Positions 46,838-55,909 of a stretch of DNA of 64,000 nucleotides are shown here, in pieces. Source of the DNA: Clostridiales bacterium (GTDB lineage Bacteria > Bacillota > Clostridia > Peptostreptococcales > Anaerovoracaceae); assembly GCA_009911365.1 (NCBI GenBank), contig QXXF01000001.1, positions 124,001 to 188,000 on the forward strand, written 5' to 3'. A program made the translations under genes and the position numbers. Position 1 is the stretch's first letter. Every line of letters starts with the position of its first letter. The notes beneath the pieces are model-generated. The model worked only from the letters and a program-made list of their open reading frames with translations, searched no databases and was not told the origin of the DNA.

Positions 46838-47326
46838 GTGCTGTAAAACGTATACATAGCAGTTGCGTTGTGATTCTTTTAACGCATTTTTTCTTTCTTT
46901 TTTATGCCGTTCTTTATTGTCTATCTTTTTTATTTTATCGTTTGGTTTGCGGTTTGTCTAGCATAACATTGGTACTAATTTGCTATCTTTCTGGGATAAA
47001 GTCCAGGAGCTGCGGTTTGATCTTGCTGGGAAAGCTGCTGAAATTTGGACCTTTCCCCTTTTTCGCATCATTGATTGATACTTTTTTGACGGGTATTTTT
47101 GAGAAGGCAAGCGGTCCGCGGGCCATGGCGCAGGATTGGTTTGGATTAGTTCTGTTTTTGCGAAATACAAAAATTGTGTATTATGCCAAGTTTGTTCTTC
47201 ATAATACACAATTTCTAGTGTTCTCATCTTTCCTAAAGGCAAGGATCTCATTGATCGTCACTTACGGTCTATGCAATAGAGAGCGACCGCAACCTGATCC
47301 TTGACCACTGATCCAATATCCTATTT
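46838..47326. other. Spacer upstream of hydC with a long inverted repeat
   Basis: 489 bases without a gene. It contains a perfect 15-bp inverted repeat at 47171-47214. I find no convincing -35/-10 pair for the hydrogenase operon. Confidence 0.5.
47171..47214. repeat. Perfect 15-bp inverted repeat
   Basis: AAATTGTGTATTATG (47171-47185) and its exact complement (47200-47214) flank a 14-base loop. On the minus strand TTG and a T-rich tract follow, so it could terminate the YfhO gene. The AT-rich stem would also suit a regulator operator for hydCBA. Confidence 0.55.
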
Positions 47327-50212
47327 CTACAAAAACCGCCTGCGCCTTAAGCCTGAAACATGCTGTCCTTGTAAATCTTGCCTGTTTTTTAGCTTTACGC
47401 ACTGGTTGCCTTGCCCTCCGGCTGTCGCTCTGGCGTTTCGGCGGTCTTGCTGTCCGGTTTCCGCTTTGGTGCTCCAGTCGCTTTTCAGCTCGGTCTCCGA
47501 ACAGATTGCCGCCTCACTGTCATCAAGCTTTTCCGCTGACATGGACGCAGCCGTATCAACTTCGCTCAATTCCAATCCTGCGTTGCTCATCCTGCCGCCT
47601 GTCCATTTCAGCGGGTGCCTGCGCCGCAGGAAGCTCATGGCAACCAGGATACCGATGCCGCAAAGGGTCACTAAGATCCCTGGAATCAAGCCATCCGGCA
47701 TGTAAGTAAAACGCACCTCATGTGTCCCAGCTTTTAAAGGCACTGCCAGGAAAGTATCGCAAAGCGTCTGCGGCTCCCTTTTTTCACCGTCCACTTCCAC
47801 GGACCAGCCCTTTTCATAAGGGATGGATGTGAGGAGGAATCCGTCCTCCTGGGCCTGGATGGTCCCTTCTATCTTTGTGTCACTATAGTCGGTCACTTCC
47901 AAAAGCTCATCATCCAGTTTCTGATACGCTTTGTCCCAGACATCCTGTTCCAATCCATAGGCATATGTCTCGATCTCACTGGCTTTTCCAGTTTCATACT
48001 GAATGGTGATGGTGACGGTCTCACCTGCCGCAAGTTTTCCTACGCTGACCACTGCTCCGCAATCTTCCTGCATAGTGATGCTCCTGCCGCTTTCCGTCGT
48101 AGCCGTGATGGACTCCGCGTCAGCGGTTTCCGCATATACATAGACCTGCTGTTCTTTTGGCGCAGTGTAGGTCAGATCCACAGTAGCCGCATTGTCCGTA
48201 TCCGCTGCTTCACAGGTAAGATAGCCGTCCACCCACTCTCCCAGGATCGCATTGCTGCCCATGGCTTCTGGTTCCTCCAGACTGGTAAGAATTTCTTCGT
48301 CCGTGCCCGCCGCGCACATGACAAAATCGTTTTGCACAATGAAAGGATCGTCCTGATCTTCGGCCCATTCATTGATAGCTGCCTGGTCCACCATATAGCC
48401 GATGGATAGATCATACTTATTTTGATATAGACTGCTGGTCTGCTCGCCGCCCGCCAAGGTCAAAGCGTCTTCCCCCTCAAGAGGTTTTCCCTTGCTGAGA
48501 ATATAGCGCACATTGAGCATGGCGTTCATGATTGGCGTAGTCATCACATAATTGTATCTGTTTTTCTCATCCTTTGCCTCCAGCCCCATCTGTGCCATCA
48601 AGTAGGACACGTTCCCATTGACTGTGGAGGAAAACTCGGAAACCCCTGGGTAATTGTAGAGCATCGGCATATTGAGAATCGTGGATTCGGCTGTTTCTAT
48701 CCGATAAAATCCTGGATCCTTTTCCTGAATATCTTTGACCATTTTTTTCATGTCGCTACTTTCCGCAAAATAGTCGTCTCGATTGGTGCTGCTGACTGTC
48801 TCCACCGCAATGGCCGCACTGTTGAGCATTTCCCCACCTACCACGACCAGCAGCAGGAAGCACATTAGCGTTTTATTGAATCTGTCCATGCGATAAACCG
48901 CCAGGAACGCCATATACAAAATCAGCAGCAAGATGCCCACATAAACAAAGTCCGCCCGCAGATCCGCTTCGTACAGCTGCTGCGCCAAGATAACATATGC
49001 CCCGCACCCGACTCCAATGGCTGCCAGCTGCCGCTGGGAAATCTGCCTGATCCGCAAGAAAGCTTCGTACGCCAGCACCACCAATAGGAAGGATATCACA
49101 AAGGAGTACCGATAAGGCAGCTGGTTGGGGAAATGGAATCCATGCCACATGAAGTCCAGCTTGTTCCAATTCAGGCTCAATACCAAGAACGCCAGCATGC
49201 CGCCATGGAGCAGCCGTTTCCGCAGCGGAACGCTCTTGCATAGGAAAAAGCAAGCAAGTAATAGCACGCACAGCAGTCCGCAATAAATATTAGGCATCCC
49301 TTCCCGCACAGTAGGCGCGATATCTGGTAGGGAGTTGGTCAAAACATCTAAAACCGTATTATAAAAGCTGGATTCCTCTGGCATGGTGGAATCGATGTAA
49401 TAGGTGTTTTGCAAATTGAGGAAGGTAGGGATTAGGGTGATCCCAGAAATAAAGATCCCGGTGACTGAACAAAGCACAGCCTTTCCCGTGATCCGCAGAC
49501 ATGTCTTTGCGCCCCTCTTTTCTGTTCTGGAAAAATACAAAACAGGATAGTAAAAGAAGATGAAAATGCAGACCATGCCTCCGATGTAATAATTGGTCAG
49601 CATCATGGCCGCGATGGTGATGGTATACAGCTTAAAGTCCCCCCGGTCAATGAGCCTGTTGAGTCCCAGCACGCAAAGAGGCAGCAGCGCCACCACGTCC
49701 AGCCACATGAGGCACCAGTAATAACCCATCACATAGGCGCACAGAGCATATAATGTGGAAAAAGCCACTGTTGCGCAATCACACCTGCCGTGTATGCCTC
49801 GTAGATAGATGGCCATGAAAGCCCCCGCAAATCCGATTTTCAGCAGGATGATCACGGTCACAGCCTCCATCAGATAAGCGTCCGGCACAAAAATAGTCAG
49901 AAAGTACAGCGGGCTTGCCATGTAATAGGAAAGCAGGGTAATGAAATTCGTCCCTAAACCGCCGTTCCAAGTGTACAGCAAACTGCCGCCGCTTTGGATT
50001 TTTTCATGGAGTTCATTGATGAATGGAAAATATTGGTGATACATGTCAATGACTGCTACCTGGTTCTTTCCAAATGGGAAGAATTCCGCTGCCGCATAGG
50101 CCAGGAACATGAGAACAAAAGGCACGAGAAAGGCCAGGAACACATACCTGTTTCTGTAGAAAAGCTCCTGCGTCCTTTGGGAAACGCTCACTTTCTTCCT
50201 TCTAATTTCCAT
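47327..50212 (-). CDS. YfhO-family multi-spanning membrane protein
   Basis: 961 residues. The N-terminal half holds about 12 to 14 membrane helices with YfhO signatures (QVAVIDMYHQYFPFINELHE; LLYTWNGGLGTNFITLLSYY; MASPLYFLTIFVP). An extracellular C-terminal region (about 480-870, with GFLLTSIPYEKGWSVEVDGE) and a final helix (about 880) follow. YfhO proteins are glycosyltransferase-C-like and are implicated in glycosylation of wall polymers such as lipoteichoic acid. The last 75 residues are hydrophilic and irregular, possibly a frame-altered tail. It starts 10 bases after the ApbE gene. Confidence 0.88.
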   Translation of the reverse strand: MEIRRKKVSVSQRTQELFYRNRYVFLAFLVPFVLMFLAYAAAEFFPFGKNQVAVIDMYHQYFPFINELHEKIQSGGSLLYTWNGGLGTNFITLLSYYMASPLYFLTIFVPDAYLMEAVTVIILLKIGFAGAFMAIYLRGIHGRCDCATVAFSTLYALCAYVMGYYWCLMWLDVVALLPLCVLGLNRLIDRGDFKLYTITIAAMMLTNYYIGGMVCIFIFFYYPVLYFSRTEKRGAKTCLRITGKAVLCSVTGIFISGITLIPTFLNLQNTYYIDSTMPEESSFYNTVLDVLTNSLPDIAPTVREGMPNIYCGLLCVLLLACFFLCKSVPLRKRLLHGGMLAFLVLSLNWNKLDFMWHGFHFPNQLPYRYSFVISFLLVVLAYEAFLRIRQISQRQLAAIGVGCGAYVILAQQLYEADLRADFVYVGILLLILYMAFLAVYRMDRFNKTLMCFLLLVVVGGEMLNSAAIAVETVSSTNRDDYFAESSDMKKMVKDIQEKDPGFYRIETAESTILNMPMLYNYPGVSEFSSTVNGNVSYLMAQMGLEAKDEKNRYNYVMTTPIMNAMLNVRYILSKGKPLEGEDALTLAGGEQTSSLYQNKYDLSIGYMVDQAAINEWAEDQDDPFIVQNDFVMCAAGTDEEILTSLEEPEAMGSNAILGEWVDGYLTCEAADTDNAATVDLTYTAPKEQQVYVYAETADAESITATTESGRSITMQEDCGAVVSVGKLAAGETVTITIQYETGKASEIETYAYGLEQDVWDKAYQKLDDELLEVTDYSDTKIEGTIQAQEDGFLLTSIPYEKGWSVEVDGEKREPQTLCDTFLAVPLKAGTHEVRFTYMPDGLIPGILVTLCGIGILVAMSFLRRRHPLKWTGGRMSNAGLELSEVDTAASMSAEKLDDSEAAICSETELKSDWSTKAETGQQDRRNARATAGGQGNQCVKLKNRQDLQGQHVSGLRRRRFL

Positions 50213-50222
50213 AAATACCTCC

Positions 50223-51230
50223 TTAATGGGTTTCTTCGATTTTCATGCCGTTGATGGTTTGTAGATTTTCGTCTTGATCCACAAAGACCGCACGCACGCC
50301 TTCCATGCCTTCCAGAAGTGTCCGGCCCTTTTCTGCTCCCAGCATCAGGCAGACGGTGCCCAGTGCGTCGCAATCCATGGACCTTCCTTTCGCCGCCAGG
50401 ATGGTCACGGAATCCAAAGAATTTTCAATAGAATATCCTGTCTTCGGGTTTAAAACATGATTGTACAGCTTGCCGCCTTGTTTAATAAACCGTTCGTAAA
50501 TACCTGATGTGGAAATCGCCGCATCAGAAATTTTCACAGAACCTAAAATCTCCGTTCGGTCGGAATAGGGCCTCTCGACACCGATGTTCCAAGGCTTGCC
50601 CTCTTCCTTTTCCCCAATGGTCACAATGTTTCCTCCCAGGTTGATGATGGCCCGCTCCGCGCCCTGCAGCTCCATGACTTCCGTCACTCGGTCCGCAATA
50701 TATCCTTTTGCGATCCCGCCCAAGTCCACATGGGCCTTTGGATCTTCCAGCCGCACCTGATTTCCCTGAATCTTGATCTGCTTGTAATCCACGGTTTTGA
50801 CAGCAGCCTGTATTTTTTTTTCATCTGGCACAGGCGCATTCACGTTGGTAAAGTCCCACAGATCCGACACTGCGCCGATGGTGATATCAAACATGCCTTC
50901 GGACAGGTCACCGTACCGGATTCCTTGCTTGATGACTTCCAGCGTTGGGCCGCTGACTTCCACTGGCTGCCCTTTCGCATGGTTGAGCCTGTAAATGTCG
51001 CTGCCCTCTACTGTTTTGCTCAGCAAGTTTTCGTACTGTCTGCAGCAGTCAAAGCCTGCCTGGATCACTGCCTGCGCTTCCTTTTCTTTTAGATCATAGA
51101 CCGTGATCGTGCAGGCCGTGTTGAGCAGGAATTCAGTTTGTTCCACAGGTTCTTGGTTTTTGCAGCCTGTTTGTGTTATAATAATACCTGCGCACAGTGC
51201 GAGGAATAAGAGCATTGTTCTCGATTTCAT
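50223..51230 (-). CDS. apbE: FAD:protein FMN transferase (ApbE)
   Basis: 335 residues from the ATG at 51230, seven bases after GGAGG; the ATG at 51236 is too close to that site. The signal peptide ends at a lipobox (TGC), so it is an outer-face lipoprotein. ApbE motifs are FDITIGAVSDLWDF, VDLGGIAKGYIADRV, INLGGNIVTIGEKE and the late ISTSGIYERF and SMDCDALGT. It transfers FMN from FAD to a Thr or Ser of target proteins. The nearby RnfG and RnfD carry such target sites. It is divergent from the NusG-II gene. Confidence 0.93.
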   Translation of the reverse strand: MKSRTMLLFLALCAGIIITQTGCKNQEPVEQTEFLLNTACTITVYDLKEKEAQAVIQAGFDCCRQYENLLSKTVEGSDIYRLNHAKGQPVEVSGPTLEVIKQGIRYGDLSEGMFDITIGAVSDLWDFTNVNAPVPDEKKIQAAVKTVDYKQIKIQGNQVRLEDPKAHVDLGGIAKGYIADRVTEVMELQGAERAIINLGGNIVTIGEKEEGKPWNIGVERPYSDRTEILGSVKISDAAISTSGIYERFIKQGGKLYNHVLNPKTGYSIENSLDSVTILAAKGRSMDCDALGTVCLMLGAEKGRTLLEGMEGVRAVFVDQDENLQTINGMKIEETH

Positions 51231-51253
51231 CACCATACCTCCAAGGAGTTTTT

Positions 51254-51616
51254 ATGATACGAAAAGCTGATATTATTCTGGCGGTTTGCCTGATCGCAGC
51301 TGGTCTCGCGGTTTCCTACGCCTTTTCCGCAGGGCAGGAAACAGGGCAAATGGCTGTGATCTCTGTGGGCGGCAGGGAGTACGCTTCCTACAGTCTGCTG
51401 GAAGATCAGGTGTCCACCATTGACCAAAACGGCCATATTAATAAGATTACCATAAAAGGCGGTCATATTTCAATGACCTTTTCTGATTGTGCCAATCAAA
51501 ATTGCGTGCGCCAGGGAGAAATTTCAGATCCATCCCAAAGCATCGTCTGCCTGCCTAACAAGGTGGTGGTGGAAATCCAGGGAGGCTCGGAAGAATTTGA
51601 CGCAATCACAAAATAG
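51254..51616 (+). CDS. NusG domain II-containing membrane-anchored protein
   Basis: 120 residues from the ATG at 51254 (AAGGAG upstream). One N-terminal membrane helix (ADIILAVCLIAAGLAV) is followed by an exported NusG-II domain with VISVGGREYASYSL and the Cys pair in SDCANQNCVRQGEIS, then IVCLPNKVVVEI. In Clostridia this gene often accompanies a Gx transporter, ApbE and Rnf genes, as it does here. The function is unknown; a link to flavin or quinone handling at the membrane is suspected. Confidence 0.87.
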   Translation: MIRKADIILAVCLIAAGLAVSYAFSAGQETGQMAVISVGGREYASYSLLEDQVSTIDQNGHINKITIKGGHISMTFSDCANQNCVRQGEISDPSQSIVCLPNKVVVEIQGGSEEFDAITK

Positions 51617-51626
51617 GGAGGCGAAC

Positions 51627-52151
51627 ATGACCAACACAAAGACTGCTTCAACCGCATATAAAGTCGCCCTCTCAGCCATGATGGCGGCTTTGGCACTGAT
51701 CTTTTCCTATGTGGAAGCCATCATTCCCTTTAGCTTTGGCGTTCCTGGCATCAAGCTGGGCATCGCCAATCTGGTGATCCTGGTGTCCCTATATGTGCTG
51801 GGAGGCCGCTACACCTTGTCCATCAACGTGCTGCGGATCCTCATCGCTGGACTATTGTTCAATGGCTTTTTCGGGGCCATGTATTCGCTGGCCGGTGGGA
51901 TTTTAAGTTTTTTCGTGATGCTGTTATTGCAAAAGACTAGGCTTTTTTCTCCTATTGGAATCAGCATGGCGGGCGGTGTCACGCATAATCTGGGGCAGCT
52001 TTTGGTGGCGGCGGCCATTGTGGAAAACATGAAATTGTTTTTTTATTTTCCAGTGCTGCTGTTTTCCGGCATGGTCAGCGGGATCTTGATCGGAATTTTA
52101 ACCCATTTGATTTTGAGGAAGCTGCCAAAAATGGGTTGGAAGCATCCGTAA
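51627..52151 (+). CDS. Gx transporter family protein (Hpre_diP_synt_I)
   Basis: 174 residues, five to six hydrophobic helices, starting at ATG 51627 after GGGAGG. The pattern FGVPGIKLGIANLVILVSLY and the following SLAGGILSFFVMLLL are typical of the family once named heptaprenyl diphosphate synthase component I. It is an integral membrane protein with an ECF-S-like fold, so transport is more likely than catalysis. It is co-transcribed with the NusG-II gene and ends at a terminator facing the rnf operon. Confidence 0.87.
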   Translation: MTNTKTASTAYKVALSAMMAALALIFSYVEAIIPFSFGVPGIKLGIANLVILVSLYVLGGRYTLSINVLRILIAGLLFNGFFGAMYSLAGGILSFFVMLLLQKTRLFSPIGISMAGGVTHNLGQLLVAAAIVENMKLFFYFPVLLFSGMVSGILIGILTHLILRKLPKMGWKHP

Positions 52152-52203
52152 AGGGAGAAATAGACTTGAAACTCCCCGCCTGCTATGGATATATCAAAAA
52201 CAA

Positions 52204-52252
52204 ACGGCCACGCCAGAGCGATTCTGCTCTTTGCGTGACCGTTATGTTTTTT
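52204..52252 (+). terminator. Terminator between the convergent Gx transporter and rnfB
   Basis: ACGGCCACGC (52204-52213) pairs with GCGTGACCGT (52233-52242), and a T run follows. T-rich sequence on the other side suggests that it works for both strands. Confidence 0.85.
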
Positions 52253-52265
52253 ATCCATTGACGTT

Positions 52266-53117
52266 CTATGACGCCGCAACTTCTTCCTTCTTTGGTGCTG
52301 GAGCCGGAGCCTTTTTCTTGACTCTCAGGTTCAGGATCGCACCAGTTGGACATTCTTTTGCGCAAAGTCCGCAATTCTTACATTTTTCCGGATCAATCTT
52401 TGCTAGATTGTTTTCCACCACAACTGCGTCGAACTTACAAGCCTTCTGGCACTTCATACAGCCGATACAACCAGCTGTACATTGTTTTCTAGTCTGTGCG
52501 CCTTTGTTATTGGAACTGCAAGCCACATAGACCAGCTTGTTCTTGCTTTGGATCTGGATAATGTGTTTTGGACATACTTTTGCGCATTTTCCGCAAGCCA
52601 CGCACTTTTCCCGATCAATGAAGGCAACGCCGTCTTCTACGCAGATCGCATCATACTCACAGACCACAGAGCAGTCTCCGAGACCCAGGCATCCATGAGC
52701 GCATGCCCAGTTTCCGCCGTAAAGTTGGCTTGCCGCTTTGCAGGTAGCCATGCCTTTGTATTCCATAATCCGCTTTGCGGACGCTTCATTTCCGTGACAC
52801 ATGACCACGGCCACCTTTGGATCTGCGGCTCCTGCGTCCACGCCTTTGATAGCGGCCAGTTTCTGTGCCACATCCGCTCCGCCTACTGGACACATGGACG
52901 CAGTGATCGTCCCGTCCGTGTCTTCTGCCAGCGCATTGGCATAATCGTCACATCCTGCGAATCCGCAGGCGCCGCAATTTGCGCCTGGCAGTACTTCACG
53001 CATATCAATCACCATTTGGTCTACTGGCACAAACATTACCTTTGACGCAATGGTAAGAATGATACCGGCCACAAGACCAATGACTACTACGATACCTATA
53101 GGTATTAACATACTCAT
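52266..53117 (-). CDS. rnfB: Rnf complex ferredoxin-like subunit RnfB
   Basis: 283 residues. One N-terminal helix ([18 protein letters not shown]) anchors it. The [4Fe-4S] domain CGACGFAGC uses C48, C51, C56 and a later Cys. The C-terminal part has four Cys-rich ferredoxin motifs ([33 protein letters not shown] and an earlier CALCEYD-type site). It accepts electrons from reduced ferredoxin on the cytoplasmic side. It is the last gene of rnfCDGEAB. Confidence 0.96.
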   Translation of the reverse strand: MSMLIPIGIVVVIGLVAGIILTIASKVMFVPVDQMVIDMREVLPGANCGACGFAGCDDYANALAEDTDGTITASMCPVGGADVAQKLAAIKGVDAGAADPKVAVVMCHGNEASAKRIMEYKGMATCKAASQLYGGNWACAHGCLGLGDCSVVCEYDAICVEDGVAFIDREKCVACGKCAKVCPKHIIQIQSKNKLVYVACSSNNKGAQTRKQCTAGCIGCMKCQKACKFDAVVVENNLAKIDPEKCKNCGLCAKECPTGAILNLRVKKKAPAPAPKKEEVAAS

Positions 53118-53132
53118 TTCTCGTATCCCTCC

Positions 53133-53726
53133 TTACGCGAACAGACCTTCTACCACGCCAGAGAATCCCATGAAGGACAGGGACAGGATCGACGCAGTGA
53201 CAAGTGTGATCGGAATTCCCTGAAATGCTACAGGGACCATTTTACAGTCTTCCAGTTTGCCTCTCAGTCCAGCGAAAAGAACCATGGCCAGCAGGAATCC
53301 GATTCCTGCGCCCAGCGCATTAAACAAGGACTGCACATAAGTGAGGCCATCATCGATATTGGTGATGGTAACGCCCAGTACCGCACAGTTTGTCGTAATC
53401 AGCGGCAGGAACACGCCCAGCGACTTGTAAAGAGGTGGCATGTACTTTTTCAGCGTCATTTCAACCAACTGTACTAGAGAAGCGATAACCAGAATAAACA
53501 CGACTGTCTGCAAGTATCCGATTCCATAAGCATCCAATAGGAACTTTTGAATCGGCCATGTGGCGGCAGTCGCCAAGACCATAACAAACGTTACGGCGAA
53601 ACCCATACCTGTGGCGGAATCCATTTTTTTGGAAACCCCCAGGAACGGACAAATACCCAAGAACTGGGACAGTACAAAGTTATCCACCAGGATAACGCTC
53701 ATAATTATTACAATGATCTCTTTCAT
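53133..53726 (-). CDS. rnfA: Rnf membrane subunit RnfA
   Basis: 197 residues, six membrane helices (IIVIIMSVILVDNFVLSQFLG through the final SFMGFSGVVEGLFA). The conserved Cys in FLGICPFLGVSKK, with its RnfE partner, is thought to hold an intramembrane [2Fe-2S] cluster. It is part of the ion channel. It overlaps rnfE by one base and is 15 bases before rnfB. Confidence 0.96.
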   Translation of the reverse strand: MKEIIVIIMSVILVDNFVLSQFLGICPFLGVSKKMDSATGMGFAVTFVMVLATAATWPIQKFLLDAYGIGYLQTVVFILVIASLVQLVEMTLKKYMPPLYKSLGVFLPLITTNCAVLGVTITNIDDGLTYVQSLFNALGAGIGFLLAMVLFAGLRGKLEDCKMVPVAFQGIPITLVTASILSLSFMGFSGVVEGLFA

Positions 53727-54403
53727 TACGCGCTAGCCTCCTTTTCACTGCAGGTGCTGGAATTGCAGGAGCCTGCCATAGCACAGCCTTCGCAGCCAAA
53801 GCTCTTCTTCTTGATAGCCTTGCCTTTTGACGCAAAATTGATCGTCGCAATCAGGATGGCGAATACAAAGAATCCACCAGGAGCCAGCATGAAGATCCCC
53901 ATAGGAGGAACGCTTCCGAACAGAGCAACGCCAAACGCAGTACCGTTTCCAAGGATTTCCCTGATCAGGCCCATGATGCCCAGAGCCACTGTGAAGCCCA
54001 GGCCCATGCCGATTCCGTCCAACGCAGAATCCACGATGGAATTCTTGCTGGCGAACATTTCCGCTCTACCCAGGATGATGCAGTTTACTACGATCAGCGG
54101 AATGAAGAGACCCAGGGATTTGTCCAGAGCCGGCAGATACGCTTTCAGCATCAGCTGTACGATGGTTACGAATCCAGCGATTACCACGATATAGCACGGG
54201 ATACGCACTTTATCAGGAATCACCCTTTTCAAAATGGAAATTACGATATTGGCGCAAATCAGTACTGCCATGGTGGAAACTCCCATGCCAAGGCCATTGG
54301 TCGCACTGGTGGTTACCGCCAGAGTCGGACAGCATCCCAACAGTTGAACTAGTACTGGATTTTCTTTGATAAAACCTTTTGTGACAATTGATAGTTTGTT
54401 CAT
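53726..54403 (-). CDS. rnfE: Rnf membrane subunit RnfE
   Basis: 225 residues, six helices, homologous to RnfA (LVQLLGCCPTLAVTTSATNGLGMG). The C-terminal CEGCAMAGSCNSSTC tail is an additional Cys-rich piece found in clostridial versions and might bind metal. It overlaps rnfG and rnfA by one base each. Confidence 0.95.
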   Translation of the reverse strand: MNKLSIVTKGFIKENPVLVQLLGCCPTLAVTTSATNGLGMGVSTMAVLICANIVISILKRVIPDKVRIPCYIVVIAGFVTIVQLMLKAYLPALDKSLGLFIPLIVVNCIILGRAEMFASKNSIVDSALDGIGMGLGFTVALGIMGLIREILGNGTAFGVALFGSVPPMGIFMLAPGGFFVFAILIATINFASKGKAIKKKSFGCEGCAMAGSCNSSTCSEKEASA

Positions 54404-54954
54404 TATTTAACACCTCCGCATTCCTTGTACTGCAGCAAAGCTTCGCTGACACACTGGTATACTGCGTTGGAAGAAATGGTCGCACCTACAATCTGATCGA
54501 TGTTGGCGTCATTTTTGATATTGTCCTGGCCTGCCGTGTCCACGCCGCCATACTGCTCCAGATATTCATCTGTCATGGCTTTCGTTCCCAGACCCGGCGT
54601 GTCAGCATGGTTGGTAACCGTCACGCCTGTTACTTTTCCGTCTTTGTCAACGCCTACCATAGCGGTCAGGGTGCCGCCAAAGCTCTTGTATGTAGCAGTC
54701 ACTGCCATGCCTGATTTGTTGTCAGCCATATAACATTCCTCAACGCCGCTTACTAGCTTGCCATCGTATGGAGTGAAGCTGTCGCCGGAAGGCAGTACTT
54801 TCACTCTGGCTTCGTCAGCTGTTTTCTGTGCGTTTTTCTCGATGAGAGGATTCGCTACGCCGTAAGTCCCCGCTAGGGCCGCTGTTACTACCAGGCAAAT
54901 GATTACCAGCACTAAAGCAGGGGCGATATTTTCTTTAAAAGCGTTATTTTTCAT
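54403..54954 (-). CDS. rnfG: Rnf flavoprotein subunit RnfG
   Basis: 183 residues with an N-terminal helix and an external FMN-binding domain. The FMN attachment motif is DQIVGATISSNAV, with Thr as the expected acceptor. ApbE, encoded 3.2 kb downstream, would install the flavin. It overlaps rnfD by 11 bases. Confidence 0.95.
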   Translation of the reverse strand: MKNNAFKENIAPALVLVIICLVVTAALAGTYGVANPLIEKNAQKTADEARVKVLPSGDSFTPYDGKLVSGVEECYMADNKSGMAVTATYKSFGGTLTAMVGVDKDGKVTGVTVTNHADTPGLGTKAMTDEYLEQYGGVDTAGQDNIKNDANIDQIVGATISSNAVYQCVSEALLQYKECGGVK

Positions 54955-55909
54955 CTTTTTTGCCGCCTCCTTTTTTATATGCTCTGTTGGTGCAGAAATT
55001 ATCGATATGCGGAGTTAGAATGTTCATTAGCAGAATAGCGAAGGAAACGCCTTCTGGATATGCTCCGTATACACGAATCACAAACGTGAGAATCCCACAT
55101 CCGATGCCAAAGATCACCTTTCCTAATGGCAGGATCGGGGAAGTCACATAATCTGTGGCGCAGAAGAACGCGCCTAACATCAGGCCGCCCGCACATAGAT
55201 GGAAAATCGGATCCTGTCCCGGAACGATCAGGGCCAGTACAAATACTGTGCCCAGGAAGCATACTGGGATGATCGGTGAGATGATCCCTCTCCAAATGAG
55301 GAAAACACCTCCGATGAGCAGCGCTAAGGCACTGACTTCACCAATACATCCGCCTACGTTACCCAAGAACAGATCCAAGTTGGATGGCATCTGGCCGCCG
55401 CCTTCTGAAAGAATGCCAAGAGGCGTCGGTCCCGTGGTTCCATCCACAACGCCCGCGCCTCTTGGCACCGGCCATGTGGTCATTTCTGTAGCAAAGGAAA
55501 TGAACAGAACAATCCTGGCAGTTACAGCTGGATTCACCAAATTCTGCCCAATGCCACCAAAGAGCTGTTTTACGATGACGATTGCCACGAAACAGCCGAT
55601 GATAGCCATCCAGTAAGGGAGGCTGGCTGGCACGTTAAAGGCGATCAATACCCCTGTCAGGGCCGCGCTCATGTCCATTACCGTGTTCTTTCTCTTCATC
55701 AGTTTGTTGAAAAGAAATTCAAAAATCATACATGCTGCCGCGCAAACAACGGTCATTACCGCCGCTCTGTATCCAAACTGGTAGCATCCTACCGCGAATG
55801 CCGGGATCAGGGCGATCAGCACGGTCTGCATCACTTTGGCCGTATCAACGTTAGAAACCGCATGAGGCGCTGAGGATACGACTAGGTTATCATAATACTG
55901 TTTTTCCAT
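54944..55909 (-). CDS. rnfD: Rnf membrane subunit RnfD
   Basis: 321 residues, about nine to ten membrane helices. The covalent FMN site is in GTTGPTPLGIL, with Thr in the TPLG motif. It works with RnfG in the transmembrane electron path. Its overlaps with rnfC (one base) and rnfG (11 bases) show tight coupling. Confidence 0.95.
   Translation of the reverse strand: MEKQYYDNLVVSSAPHAVSNVDTAKVMQTVLIALIPAFAVGCYQFGYRAAVMTVVCAAACMIFEFLFNKLMKRKNTVMDMSAALTGVLIAFNVPASLPYWMAIIGCFVAIVIVKQLFGGIGQNLVNPAVTARIVLFISFATEMTTWPVPRGAGVVDGTTGPTPLGILSEGGGQMPSNLDLFLGNVGGCIGEVSALALLIGGVFLIWRGIISPIIPVCFLGTVFVLALIVPGQDPIFHLCAGGLMLGAFFCATDYVTSPILPLGKVIFGIGCGILTFVIRVYGAYPEGVSFAILLMNILTPHIDNFCTNRAYKKGGGKKDEK

Noticed and set aside
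46958-47251. Minus-strand frame of 97 codons upstream of hydC.
   Set aside because: It spans the inverted repeat, has no ribosome site and no recognisable features.
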